DNA of 64,000 nucleotides from Owenia fusiformis (Eukaryota > Annelida > Polychaeta > Sabellida > Oweniidae), in assembly GCA_903813345.2 (NCBI GenBank), contig CAIIXF020000809.1, positions 126,001-190,000 on the forward strand. The letters are read 5' to 3'. Of this stretch, positions 30,691 through 42,257 are shown piece after piece; positions within the stretch are counted from its first letter, which is position 1, and every line of letters begins with the position of its first letter. Made by a program: the position numbers and the translations under genes. A model generated the notes under the pieces. That model was not told the origin of the DNA. It did no database searches and saw nothing but the letters and a program-made list of their open reading frames with translations.

Positions 30691-31873
30691 TTTTCATACT
30701 TAAAATACATGATGGCTTGGTTGAGGTCTTGTCATATATATATCGTCCCATTATTTCAACATTGTTATAACTCACTTTTGACAGGTTTTGAGATAAGTAT
30801 ACAATCTTTCCCAATTTTTCACGAGGAATTCATTTCTGAGGTCCATTTTAATGGATCTCATCTTCTTTTGGAGATATCCAGTGCCACATTGTTATAAGTA
30901 CAAAATGAGGAAAAAAATTGAATGCCACCTTGTCATAGCCAATCAGGCACATAATTTTGATCATGTGACTAATAGTTATAACAAATAGTTATAACAATGT
31001 GGAAATAATAGGAGGATCTCCTACTATTATACTTTGTAGGTAATTAACAAAGGAGATCATAAATCATGACACTAAACATGTAGTACAAACAAAAGAAAGC
31101 AGATTTGCACATTATTTGTAAATAAAATATAAGTTCATTCGGTGAACTTAATCAATTACTGACCTGTTATACCTTTACCAGTCAAAATGGAACATGAATA
31201 ATATGCTGTATAATTAGATGGGCAGACTAATGGTAAACGGACAGTAACAAAATGGAAGTGAATAAAAATTCAGTTTTCAGGGTTATTTTGTTATTTCAAA
31301 AAGATGTGTTTTAAATGTTAATCAGTGATTTTTGCTCTGCAAGGCCTACATATACACATGATTACCTATACCAAAAATAGGTTTCAAAAATTACAACTCA
31401 AAAGTTATGAAGACCTATATTTCAACCTCTGATTTCTCAATATCAGTGAAAATGCAATTGTAACAATGTGGAAATAATAGGACGATATGTAGATATAGGT
31501 ATATATGTAGATATAGGTGGTGCATAGTAATTTTTGCTTCTTTGTGTTTTGATTAGAAGTATGGCATGAAGATTAAAATGTAAAGAATATTTTTTAGTTT
31601 TTCATCATAAAATGGCAGTAGCTTGATACCTTATGTAATATAAAGATTTGAATCATCAGTTATTTTAAAAATAAGTAAAATTCTTAAATTATTGGGGAGG
31701 TTTCACATAAGGGATATGGCTAAAACGCATCTGCAACCCAATCTCATTCTGATCGAACTGCTATGCCTAAATCTGGTGAATTAAGTAAAAATGTGCGAAA
31801 CCTCTCTAATAGAAATGCTATTTTAACAATTATTTAGTTGAGACTTGATTATGCAAGCTAAGTTCTCACTCAC
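30691..31873. other. Intron-like interval, no gene
   Basis: AT-rich. The phrase AACAATGTGGAAATAATAGG occurs twice (near 30993 and 31463), and a GTAGATATAGGTATATAT stretch near 31490 is locally repetitive. Nothing coding was recognised. Confidence 0.5.
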
Positions 31874-32122
31874 CAGGGGAACAGTGGTATCCAGCTGGAC
31901 ATGTCACTGTTTCATCAATCACCACAGCACCATTACTGTTATCACAATAGAAACCTGCAGGACATAACTTTCACTCACTCTGACCAATGTTACCTTGGTA
32001 TCCGTCACTGTCGTAGATGAATGAGTCGTATGTGCCCTCAGGACAGTAGTAGCCTATGGGGCATGCCTGAGGGTTCTCAGTGATCTCACCTTGGGGGCAG
32101 TAGAAACTGGCACTGCAGTTAA
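31874..32122 (-). pseudogene. Exon of cysteine-rich gene with one TGA
   Basis: A 249-bp phase 1-1 exon. It encodes NCSASFYCPQGEITENP, GYYCPEGTYDSFIYD, then TGA (31971-31973) where the repeat pattern expects a cysteine (SE-stop-KLCPAGFYC), and GYHCSPG at the GTGAGT donor. A single TGC-to-TGA change would explain it. It splices in phase to the exon at 32348-32581. Confidence 0.65.
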
Positions 32123-32347
32123 CTGTAAGTCGAAGTAAAATAAAATGAAATTAAAATGATATGTTTGAACAGTACCATTAATGAATCACAATGAATCAGT
32201 CTAATATCTAATGTTGGGTGTTTTCCTAATGGCAAGTGCAGTAACTGACAGTATGTTCTTTTTGTAAAACCCAAGTCATGAAAATGGACAGAGAAAGTTT
32301 TGATTGAAATCAGCCTATCCCCTCTCATACTGCATCAAGCTACATAC

Positions 32348-32581
32348 CAGCATCCCAGGGTGAACCCACTGCAGTCATATTCCATTTGGGACAGTAATTC
32401 CCACCAGTGCAGTTCAAACAGTTTCCTACAGATGCCCTCCTAGTTGCACAGTTTTATGTCCCTGGGGGACAAGCTAGTGGGGCAGAGAACTGTTGGGGGC
32501 AATAATGACACGTGGGACACTCATCAGCACTTGCCCCCAGGAAGGGTATGGTACTATCTGATCCAAATGCACAGAAGTAAC
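32348..32581 (-). pseudogene. Exon of cysteine-rich gene with one TAA
   Basis: A 234-bp phase 1-1 exon with good borders (CAATACAG; GTATGT). It reads GYFCAFGSDSTIP, CPTCHYCPQQFSAP, CPPGT, then TAA at 32454-32456 where the family has tyrosine, then NCLNCTGGNYCPKWN. It is otherwise open and connects in phase on both sides. Confidence 0.65.
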
Positions 32582-32809
32582 CTGTATTGTAAAAAATACA
32601 TGTTTACAATTCAAATTATCCATTTATCTTTAATATCCTCTCTACTTAATAAAGAAGAACAAAAACAGATTGCTTTTCATGCAAAAAGCTGTTTTATGAC
32701 TATAATACTGAAAATACCTGGTATGTAGAATAGAATACACTTGGGGAAGATATAATAGAGAAGTTTCAATTGTAGGTTAAAGGTTAACAAGGGGTAAAGG
32801 ATCACTTAC

Positions 32810-32977
32810 CAGGGTAACATGGCTCTGTAGGCTCAGGCAGCCCTTGTGTCTCACAGTAAATTCCTCCTGTACATGGCTGACAGAACTGTATACCATATGC
32901 ATGGGTTTGGCGGTTGAATGTCCCTACAGGACAGGGATTCTCTGTTGCAAATGTTGCGTTTACTTCACAGTAGTACC
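32810..32977 (-). CDS. Exon of cysteine-rich gene, 56 codons (copy 2)
   Basis: Counterpart of 149-316: the same 168 bp, phase 1-1, open. The visible change is CDP to CYP just before the donor, plus a few silent or conservative changes. Here the downstream partner exon (32348-32581) is inside the window and the junction is in phase (CYP/GYFC), which supports the gene model for both copies. Confidence 0.7.
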
Positions 32978-33483
32978 CTATGAAATAAAAGGAGGACTAA
33001 AGTAACTGTCTATACAAGGCATTCACATGCAAAATGTCAACACCTGCCATTTGTTACAGACACCAACTGCCAAACACCAACTGCCAAATGATAAACACCA
33101 ACCACTGAACACTGTCCACAAAAAAGTTTGAGACCATAACAATATGTCACCACTTGTGGTGGTGACATAAAAACTGTTATTCTTCTAATTTATAGTGATT
33201 CTGTAAAGAAATCTCTATTATTTTCATTTCATACAATGTCACATTTAATGAGATGAGAAGGACAAAAATATTTACATTGTAATTATACCTAAGCAATCAA
33301 TGGTTTGTTTTTGCTCATGTCCTATCAATGACTGAATCAGTGGACAACAAAGATGCCACTCAATCACAACCACAATCACTGCATGTTCTTACTGACGATA
33401 ATATTTGGTTAATTAAAACACAGAATGAAATCCTGAGCTGAGGGCTGCTGTAAAAAAGTCAGTCAGTCTACTTACTCGCTTAC

Positions 33484-33652
33484 TAACTCAGCCATGGGGC
33501 AATATGAAGTATTGTAGAGTATGATTGGTGCCATTGTAATATCACTGTATAAACCCTGTGGACAATCCTTGCAGTATGCCATGCCCAGTTTGTCCTGGTA
33601 TGAGCCAGAGGGACATCAGATAGGAGCGTCACTTCCAGTGGGGCAATAGTGG
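33484..33652 (-). pseudogene. Broken exon of cysteine-rich gene (copy 2)
   Basis: Same TGA, same defective AAGC acceptor and same out-of-phase donor as 1217-1388, with a further in-frame 3-bp loss (one Ser codon). The shared lesions date inactivation before the duplication. Confidence 0.6.
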
Positions 33653-33838
33653 CTTAAACATAACAAGTTAATAAATATATGAAATTATGAACATCACTCA
33701 AGTGGAATAAGAGTGACCTTATACAAATAACAAGTCAAAATATATGTGCAGTAAATGAAAATCCATTTGAAATCAGTTGAGAAATTGGATCATCATAAAA
33801 GTTTACAAAATTAATGTTTCCTCATAAGAGCCATTTAC

Positions 33839-34078
33839 CTTCCTTGCAGTTATACCCAGTAGAGGAATCATCATCTTGACCCCCAGGATAGTAATATACA
33901 GCAGAACAAAGGCCAGTTGGGGCATCATTCCCACTACCAGCACAACAAAAGTCCGCAGTGCAGAGTTCACAGTCTGAGACGTCATCATTGCCAGTGCTGT
34001 TGAGGTAGTAACCAGCCTGACAGAGTTGAGGAGCAGCTGTACCATTTGGACAGAATTCTTCACGAGGACAAATGTCCC
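33839..34078 (-). CDS. Exon of cysteine-rich gene, 80 codons (copy 2)
   Basis: Open counterpart of 1575-1814, with identical borders and length. Differences include a Ser-for-Cys-type or Arg-adjacent change in the CTAGF/CTADF region and Phe-to-Tyr before LNSTGND. There is no lesion. Confidence 0.66.
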
Positions 34079-34689
34079 CTGAAATAATAAATTATACAAA
34101 CTTATGTAATACTGTTAAATTGCATGAAGGTTCTATAAATCATATTGTGCAGCAGGTACTAGCAGATTGCAAGTGTAAAATAATAATAAAAGAAATTGTC
34201 AATAATAAAACAACTTCAATAATGATTTACTTATTGAAACATTATCATTAATTTGGGAGAACACTGAAGTGGTGAATATCTGTTCTCTGTAGCTTAAATA
34301 AGGTGTTCTGTTTTATCCATTAATATGGACCTCATATGATCTGCAGTATTTAAGGGAGTTGTTGCTTGTGTATATGTCAATGCCGAAAAAGTCCATGCAG
34401 GAATTCGTCAAAATCATTAAAAAGAGCACCATACTAGTATACTTCAGTTGTGAAAAAATATGTAGCAATACCTGACCTTGGTCATATGCTGTTTATTTTA
34501 TCAAGCATTGAATGCTATTTCCAATAACATACAGAATGTATAGGTACTTCTCCTAGATAGGTACTTCTCCTAGTTTATGCTGTGGAAGGGGGAGGGGGGG
34601 GCACAACGCCATTTGACAACCTGTATAACTGTCATGCAATTGGTCTCACTAGTTATATTTTTCTGTGACATAAACATTTTTGCTTTAAC

Positions 34690-34912
34690 CAGTGGTACCA
34701 TCATTACTGGGGTTAGGCATAGTAGCTGATGATGTGCAGTAATATCCTCCGAAACACTCACCAGACATTACTCCTAAATAATCAGTAGCGCAATGGATCC
34801 TTCAGGGCAGTATTCTCTGGTCACGCAGTTGCAGACCTACCAGTATAATAATAAGCTGCTTTACATAGACCAGTTGAAGTTGTCAGGCCTGTTTATTCAC
34901 AGTACTGTCCAC
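34690..34912 (-). pseudogene. Decayed exon of cysteine-rich gene (copy 2)
   Basis: Counterpart of 2762-2984, with the same length, stops and frameshift. In addition, a 5-bp loss changes the donor from GTATGA to GTTAAA. The remnant right arm of the 2025-2692 MITE lies just beside it. Confidence 0.62.
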
Positions 34913-34998
34913 CTGAATGAAAATGGAGTAATGTGATCACAGAAACGCAAGACAGAAGAGGAAGAATGAGAAAATATCCAATTGAGATTACAATTTAT

Positions 34999-35465
34999 GG
35001 TATGAGTACCGTAATCCAACACCAAATTCGAAAATTCATAACAATACTTTGCACATATGTCGTTCGGGACCACTATAAAATGGTTACCCCCCATAGTGTT
35101 ATATATCAAAATGTACCTTTCATATAGGGGTTCGATTGATCTACATCAAATTATAGGGAGTCAGGTTACTTTTTGAGATATCAGCGTCCATTTATCTTAA
35201 CTCGCGTTTGCCACCACTTCCTCAATTCTGATATGATGGGCAAACGCGTAGTAAACATGCTCACGTCGGAACTATTTTTGACCTAAATCGCTATCATCGT
35301 AATTCAAATGAAAGTTGAACTCCTCCTCTTTATTTTGATACCAAATAGTGGCATACTAGGTACCCTAGAAGCCAACTATGGCGTCATTTTGAACAATACC
35401 ACAGGTTTTTAAATGGACTATACAGGAGTCATACCTTTTGGCGGATGGATTAGGAACCTCATACC
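34999..35465. mobile_element. 467-bp MITE with TTAT target duplication
   Basis: Present only in copy 2. The ends are GGTATGAGtaCCgTAATCC and, in reverse, GGTATGAGGTTCCTAATCC. Flanking TTAT at 34995-34998 and 35466-35469 corresponds to a single TTAT in copy 1 (near 3068). The interior has no coding frame. A 4-bp TTAT duplication is unusual, and the family is not assigned. Confidence 0.85.
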
Positions 35466-35619
35466 TTATATGATAATAATATTTGTATCACTGTTTCCTC
35501 CTCAAAATATCTCTACTGTCAATTTTATTATTTTTTAAACTGCACGTTCATAGTTTTTACAAGATGAGTTTTCCCAGACTCAATAAAATACATAATTTAA
35601 TAAAAGAAACAGTACCAAC

Positions 35620-35781
35620 CTGGACAATCTAAGAAGTCTTCAACTTTAGTACGATGAGATATGTTGTATTTCCCAGCTACACATGGGTACTGGTTCCATG
35701 CCTCAGTGCCATCTGGACAGTAGTGTCCGCTGAGACGATCATAGTTAGCGTAGTTCACATCACCACTAGGGCAGTAGTAAC
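35620..35781 (-). CDS. Exon of cysteine-rich gene, degraded (copy 2)
   Basis: Counterpart of 3221-3385, still open but 3 bp shorter (one Asn lost). Two conserved cysteines are replaced: NYDC becomes NYDR and VEDC becomes VEDF. Loss of paired cysteines in an otherwise open exon indicates relaxed constraint in this copy. Confidence 0.6.
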
Positions 35782-36202
35782 CTACAGTAAAACAAAGCAT
35801 CTGTTGAATGTTGAAAACCAATAGGGTGGAGTCTTCCAAACCCTAGCCATCCAAAGACAAGTTGAACCAATGAGCAAATCACCCAGACAAGGAACTCCTA
35901 GTCACTTAGAGATAAATAACTCATGTAACTGTTGTTTAAAGGAACTGACTGATTGATGCCATGTGGAAACTCCCAATCGACTCCAGAATTACACAAATTG
36001 CCTGCAGCAAAATCACCTGTAACATGAGCACTCAGAAATAAGTGTTTAAGAGCATTTAAGATTTAATTCTCTTTTAAAATCAGTTTTTTGAAATGACTTA
36101 AAACACAAATGCTCAGGCCAAGTTTTAGAGCTGGAATGAATCACGGAGCTTCAATCTCTTCATATCACAGTGACCAGGTAAGATATGGTTCAATGAATTT
36201 AC

Positions 36203-36622
36203 CTGAAGGTGTTGGGGGGCAGAGGTAGCACTTCATATCCTGGGTGTAGTTCACATAGTTGTTGGTTTTGCTGCGGATAGGACCTGGGCAAGTTCCCTCA
36301 GAGCAGTAATGTCCAACTGGGCAGACAGTCGCTCGAGCACCACTCCATATTGAGCCTATTGGACAATAGTATCCAGGATCACACCTTGGTTTTAAAAAAC
36401 CCTCAGTCTCAAAGTTTCCAGGACATGGGAAACATTTTGTATCATTCTTCAGTCCAGTTACATTGCTGTATGTCCCAATTGGGCACTGGATTTGGTTTAC
36501 TGTGCTTTCAGTGCAGTATTGACCCTCTGGGCAGATGATGAAGTCAGGGGTTGTAATGCCACTGGGGCAGTTATACCCTGCGTCACATTCCCCACTTGGC
36601 AGTTGGTTGCCACAGTAATAGC
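36203..36622 (-). CDS. Large exon of cysteine-rich gene, 140 codons (copy 2)
   Basis: Open counterpart of 3827-4246, with the same 420 bp and borders. All cysteines are kept; changes such as CDT/CDA, SSI/SGI and PIPS/PIRS are mild. Together with its twin this is the best preserved part of the gene. Confidence 0.76.
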
Positions 36623-37029
36623 CTAGAAACAAAGGCATATTTCTGATATGTTGAAAACTGAAGGACAAGTCATTAACATGCAAATGTCAACTACTACCAT
36701 TTGTTACATTTGTTAAAGATTCCAAACATCAACTGCTGACTGCCACCACCAAAAAGTTAGAGACTATAACAATTTGTCACCAGTTCTGTTGGTGACATGA
36801 AAATGTATTTTGAAGACTACCAACTCGATTTTCTTTCAAAATACACTTTTCATTCAAAATACACCTAGATATTTTCCTTAATTACATGCAGCAAAAAATG
36901 TCAAGTAAAACACCTCTGATATACAAATAGAACACTTTTCTTGTGAGTCATTTGGCTTAGAGCACAAGTGGAACACTTTATTTAGAGGTTCTTGAGGTGT
37001 TCCACTTATGTTTTACCAGTATAACCTAC

Positions 37030-37204
37030 CCTGCATTGAAGATCTTTGAATACATGTATGCGGTCTGGGCAGTCTGATCACAGTAATAGCCATGGGGACA
37101 CTCTGTACAATTTGCCTCATTCTGGAGCCCTGTTTCATTGCCAAATGTTTCACTGGGACGGGGATACTCATTGGATAAGCGTGTGCCGGCAGGACAGTAA
37201 TAAC
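37030..37204 (-). CDS. Exon of cysteine-rich gene with out-of-phase donor (copy 2)
   Basis: Counterpart of 4648-4822: open, same acceptor, and the same GTAGGT donor leaving phase 2. Changes include TYLS to TRLS and R to M before AITV-equivalent codons. The sequence that follows upstream in copy 1 (4850-5289) is missing here. Confidence 0.52.
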
Positions 37205-37413
37205 CTGAAATAAACAGTAATTATGTGATAAACAGGAAATGTACAAGTCAAACATTATTTTAATGGCAGTTGTGATTTATCTTAGTTTAATTATCAGTAT
37301 TTAAAAAAATTGAAATGAGAGTTAATTTAAAAGGAGAAACAGATCTACAGAAAAAATGTTTCAATTATACAACATTTTGGTCTTAAATCATTCCTTATTA
37401 CATTTATTCCTTA

Positions 37414-40400
37414 TAGCGCAGTCAGATGTCCCTTTGGTAGTTCGACTTTTTCAGGAAAGCAACAAACTTGGCACAGTTGTAGAAACATATGATCTGAATG
37501 AAAAATGATTTCGGGACAAGTGATTCGGGGTGGTCTTCATGGATTGTAAGCCTCTGACCCCCACCCCTATCAGGCGGGGAGGGGGTACATTATAATAAAA
37601 TAAATAAAAATAGTTGTAAAGTATATTTCTTTAAATGACTTCATTTGGTAATTGCTTTGAGCCTTGAAATTGAGAAAAACCTATTTTAGAAGTGGTGTTT
37701 AGGAAGGAAAATACATTTTAACCCAATTATCTAGCGTGAATTCACCTTTCAAAGGGTCAAATATGGGACATCAAGTACTGTATTTCAAGAATGTGATGTC
37801 TGATCATCCTGAAAAAATTCATACTAATAGAGATATAGGTGTTAATCACTCATATGATATATGGCTTGTGTAGCTCATGTAATTTTTGAGAAATAAATTA
37901 TCGAAATATGGATATTTAAGCCCTTACGGCCTAGGGGTGACCTTATTTTACCTTAATAATTTTTAAGATACGCAATGTTTGGGCCTCATATGAATTCTAA
38001 ATGTTGCATTAAGTATTGTTTTGTCATATTATTCCTAATTAAATGTAAAAAAATTATTGGAAATTAAAAAAAAATCAAATTTTCATTTTCGGTTCTAAAG
38101 GGCCAGGGGTAACCATATTTTACCCTAATAATTTCCCAGATATGTAATATATGCATCTCAAATTAGCTCAAGATGTTGCATATAGTTCTGTTTAATCATA
38201 ATACCTCCAATAAGATGTAGAAAATGATCGGATATATCTAAAAATTCAAAATTTTCACTTAAGCTCTTGATGGCCCTGGGGTAACCTTATTTTACCTTAA
38301 TAATTTTCTAAATATGAGACATAGTCACCTCAGATGAGCTTAAGATGGTATATTTAGTCCTGTTTTATCATATCATTCCCAAGGAGTGAAAAAATGATTG
38401 GAAATTATAAGAAAATGACATTTTCATATTACACCCCCAATCCGCAACATCTTCTTGCAGCGCTGTAAACAGTACTGAACAGTGCAGTCAGAGTACTGCA
38501 CTATATAGCAATGTACAATGCTATTCTAACACCATCTGTTTTGGACTGCATAGTACAGTACTGTTTTTACAGCTCAGTACTGTTTTAGAAAACAGCTGTG
38601 TTCAGTACTGTTTTTACAGCACTGTTTATGAAACCATGCTGTTTGATGCAGTTTGAGATTGGTAGTGTAGTTTATGATAGGTCAGGAATGACCTAATTTT
38701 ACCTTAAAAATTTAAACAAAGATATATCATATTGTCTAATTAAATGAGCTCAAAATAATGAATATAGTCTAGTTTTGTCATATTATTGCTACTGAGATAT
38801 ACAATAATGATTAACAATTATAACAAAATGAACCTCAACAGCCATTTATTCCTTTTTAGTACCAATGGCAATACTATCTAGTTTTATAGAACATTTTCTA
38901 AGATATGAAAATGTTTGATAAGTCCAGAGCAAATCAGACCTGCTTTCAAACATTTGCATCTGTTCTCTTGACACAGGTATCTACCCCATGACCTACATTT
39001 TATGTTGTGGCCTCAGTATCAGCAGTGGGAGTAGTCCAGCCACATTCATGTGGTGATAGAAACTGTGGGTAAGAATGCATCAGAATGAATAAGGACTCTA
39101 GTCTTCTAATTTTAGGGTATCAAAAAAGATTTAAAGCTTTTAAAAGGACACTTGCGTAACCTCTGGGTACACCTTCTATTCCTGCAAATCAGTTGATTTA
39201 AGAGTAGTAGCAGAATGCATCTAGCGATTGTATGAAAAATGGTAAGGCCAAGTGGCCTTGAAATATCTAAGGCAGGTCGTACATACTGGAGGAATTTCCC
39301 CTCACCATAGGCCATATGCAATCCAAATTGACATTTTCAGCACAAGTTACTGCCAGTTTAAACCACATCAAAATCAACTGTATTGACTATGATTCTTATT
39401 AGGTCATGACAGAAGCAGTCTTTGGCATGCTTCTTCATATGAGCGAATGGTGATGGCAGATACTTCACTATCGGGCTAAGATATTGCATTACCTCATTGT
39501 GAGGTCACTATCTTCTTGCCATCTTCCTCCAGGGTTTCAGTTTTGATGCCTGGAAGGAAAACAGCTCCCTCTTGTTCCAACCATCTTAGGAAATCTTGCC
39601 AATTCCACAGAAGAAAATTAGTAGGATATACTTTCCTCACTGTTCCAGTTTTGTGCTGTTTGTATCTATGCTCATTAACATCAAAGTTGAATGACTAAGC
39701 TACATAGTAGATGCCAAAATAATAGACAGGGCATGTATAGTTAAACATGCTAACAGTGAAATATAAAGAAAATTTGGTGATTATGCAAATATGATATTAC
39801 CCACGTAAAAGTCTGCAAATAGTTCATTGCCTTGATGTCAGCTGGGATGTTTACAAGGACACTAGCTTAAAGGGGCAACAAGGTCTGTAGAAGATTCAAT
39901 TTTGTTACTTTTTCTGAGCTATCAGGGCAATATTTGGCTTTGACATACCTATTTTCTTAAAATGTATGGATAAACTATCAATTTCAGCATTAAGAAGTGT
40001 AAATTCAGTTCAAAGCTTCTATAAAGGGAGTCCCACTTATAGGTTTTTAAGATCCAAAACATTTCAAGAGGAATCAGCTGAAATAATGTTCATCCAGGGG
40101 GTTTCTTTGGAAAGAAATAAACATATATGTTAGTCTTGATGAAATATCAAAACTTGAATATATTTTGACACTGGTCCATGATCGTTGAATGGCCCCTTTG
40201 CACTAATTGTTGCACCTTTAAAACAGCACTAGAGAGACTTGTGGAACTGAAACAAGGACAGTTCAAGGAGGAAACTGAAACCCTTGAAATGGATGGAAAG
40301 AAGAAAGTGACCACATAAATTAAGGAGGCAATGCAATGTTTTAGCCCAACAGTGAGGTTCTGCCATCACCCTTGCTCTTATAAGAAGAAGCAGATTCAAG

Positions 40401-42257
40401 GATATTTCTCAATATTTTCAGTTAGACTGCTTCAATCATGGCCTTCAAGAGAAAGAATAATACTCCTTACATTTAATTCTGATGTGGTTATCCTGGCATA
40501 TATGTGATGTTAAAAACTGAAAAAGTCAATTTGGATAGCATATGGTAAGGGAGAAAACATATCAATATCTACCTGCCCATGACCAAAGTTTAATCCTCCC
40601 CATTTCTCATACAATCATTGGATGTGATGTTACATCTGTATTCTACTGCTATGGAAAAATGGAATAAATGGATTGAGATTTAAATGTGTCACTGAATTTT
40701 CTAATTGTTGTTAATCATTATCTCAGTAGGAATAAAGTGAAAAACAGACTATTTTCCCCATTTTGAGATCATTTTATCTTGAAAATTATTGTGATAACAT
40801 TTGGCATTCTTGTGCCCAATCATTGACTGTCATTATTCACTGACAGAATCGTTGACAGAAGCAGCTCACCTATTAACCCCCCCATCAGCCTAAGGTGACT
40901 GGACTTACTACCCTTTGCATTCATTCGACTTTCCTTCTCAAAAGAGAGCTTCGTCTTCACTCTATCAGTTTTCAATGAATCTCTGAACTCACTGCGCTAA
41001 TCAGAGTTTGTTGTCGAAATAAGGACGGCTTTCTATATGGTCATTTTCTCTGACGAAATCGCATCATTAATGTGCACGCATTTACCACTTGTTCTTTCAA
41101 GCTCGCTGATTGGTTGAGAATAGGTCAGCATGGTTTATTGCAGCTTGGGTCATAAATGCTTTAAGACCCAAGCTGCCAATGGCATCGGTCATGGGGACGG
41201 GGCTGCTAAACTCACTCCATCCTTTGCTTCTATATTATATGGTAATATATGATAAAATCACCCCTGACCTGTCAATAGCTAAAAATGTCATTTTTCAAAT
41301 TTCCATTATTTTTTACATCTCCTAAGGAATAATATGACAAAACAAGAGTATATGACACAATTCTAAACTCATTTGAGATGCATACGTCTCATAATTAAGA
41401 AAAGTTCAAGGTTAAATAATTAAGAAATGTTCAATCATTTTCTACATCTTATTGGAGGTATTATGATTAAACAGAACTATATGCATCATCTTGAGCTAAT
41501 TTGGGATACATATATTACAAACCTTGAAAGTTATTAAGGTAAAATATGGTTACCTGGCCCTTCAGAAGCGATAATGAAATTTTATTTTATTTTTGAAAAG
41601 TTCCAATCATTTTTCAATCCAAATAGGAATAATATGACAAAACAAGACTCAATGCACCATTTTGAGCTCATATGAGACCCATACATTGCATATCTTAAAA
41701 ATTATTAAGGTAGAATAAGGTTACCCCTAGGCCGCAAGGGCTTAGAAATTCAAATTTCGATAATTTTTATTTCAAAAAATACATGAGCTACCCAAGCCAT
41801 ATTCTATATTTGTGATGAACACTTATACACCTATTAGTATGAATTTTTCCAAGATGATCAGACATCACATTCTTGAAATACAGTACTTGATGTCCCATAT
41901 TTGACCCTTTAAAAGATGAATTCACGCTAGATAATTGGGTCAAAATGCATTTTCCACACTTAACACCACATCTACAATCAGTTTGTCTCAATTTCAAGGC
42001 TCAGAGCAATCACCAAATGAAGTCATTTAAAAAAATTTACTTCACAACCATTTTTATTTATTTTTTATAATGTACCCCCTCCCCGCCTGATAGGGGTTGG
42101 GGTCAGAGACTAAAAAATCCATGAAGACCACTCCGGATCACTTGCCCCGAAATCATTTTCCACTCAGATCAAGTGTTTCTACAACTGTGCCAAGTTTGTT
42201 GCTTTCCTGAAAAAGTCGAACTATAAAGGGCTCATTTCTGGACATCTGACTGCGCTA
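37414..42257. mobile_element. 4.84-kb foldback DNA transposon, TTA target duplication
   Basis: Inserted in copy 2 at a site that is empty in copy 1. The left end is TAGCGCAGTCAGATGTCC and the right end its exact complement, flanked by TTA at 37411-37413 and 42258-42260. The arms stay alignable in reverse for at least 1 kb, and matching blocks recur farther in (about 39.4-39.6 kb against 40.2-40.45 kb), so most of the element is a giant imperfect palindrome. Each arm contains ~173-bp sub-repeats with GGGGTAACCTTATTTTACC. No transposase was recognised. A 3-bp TTA duplication fits PIF/Harbinger-like elements, but the ends do not identify the family. Confidence 0.85.
37925..38720. repeat. ~173-bp sub-repeats in the left foldback arm
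   Basis: The phrase GGGGT(A/G)ACC(T/A)TATTTTACC starts near 37932, 38105 and 38278, with a diverged unit near 38685. Each is followed by a similar AATATG...TTAGCTCA(A/G)GATG text. Between 38450 and 38650 a shorter motif, CAGTACTGTTTTTACAGC, recurs. Confidence 0.75.

Noticed and set aside
26464-32581. In-frame TGA as selenocysteine or stop reassignment
   Set aside because: All three stop codons occur and frameshifts are also present, so ordinary decay explains them better.
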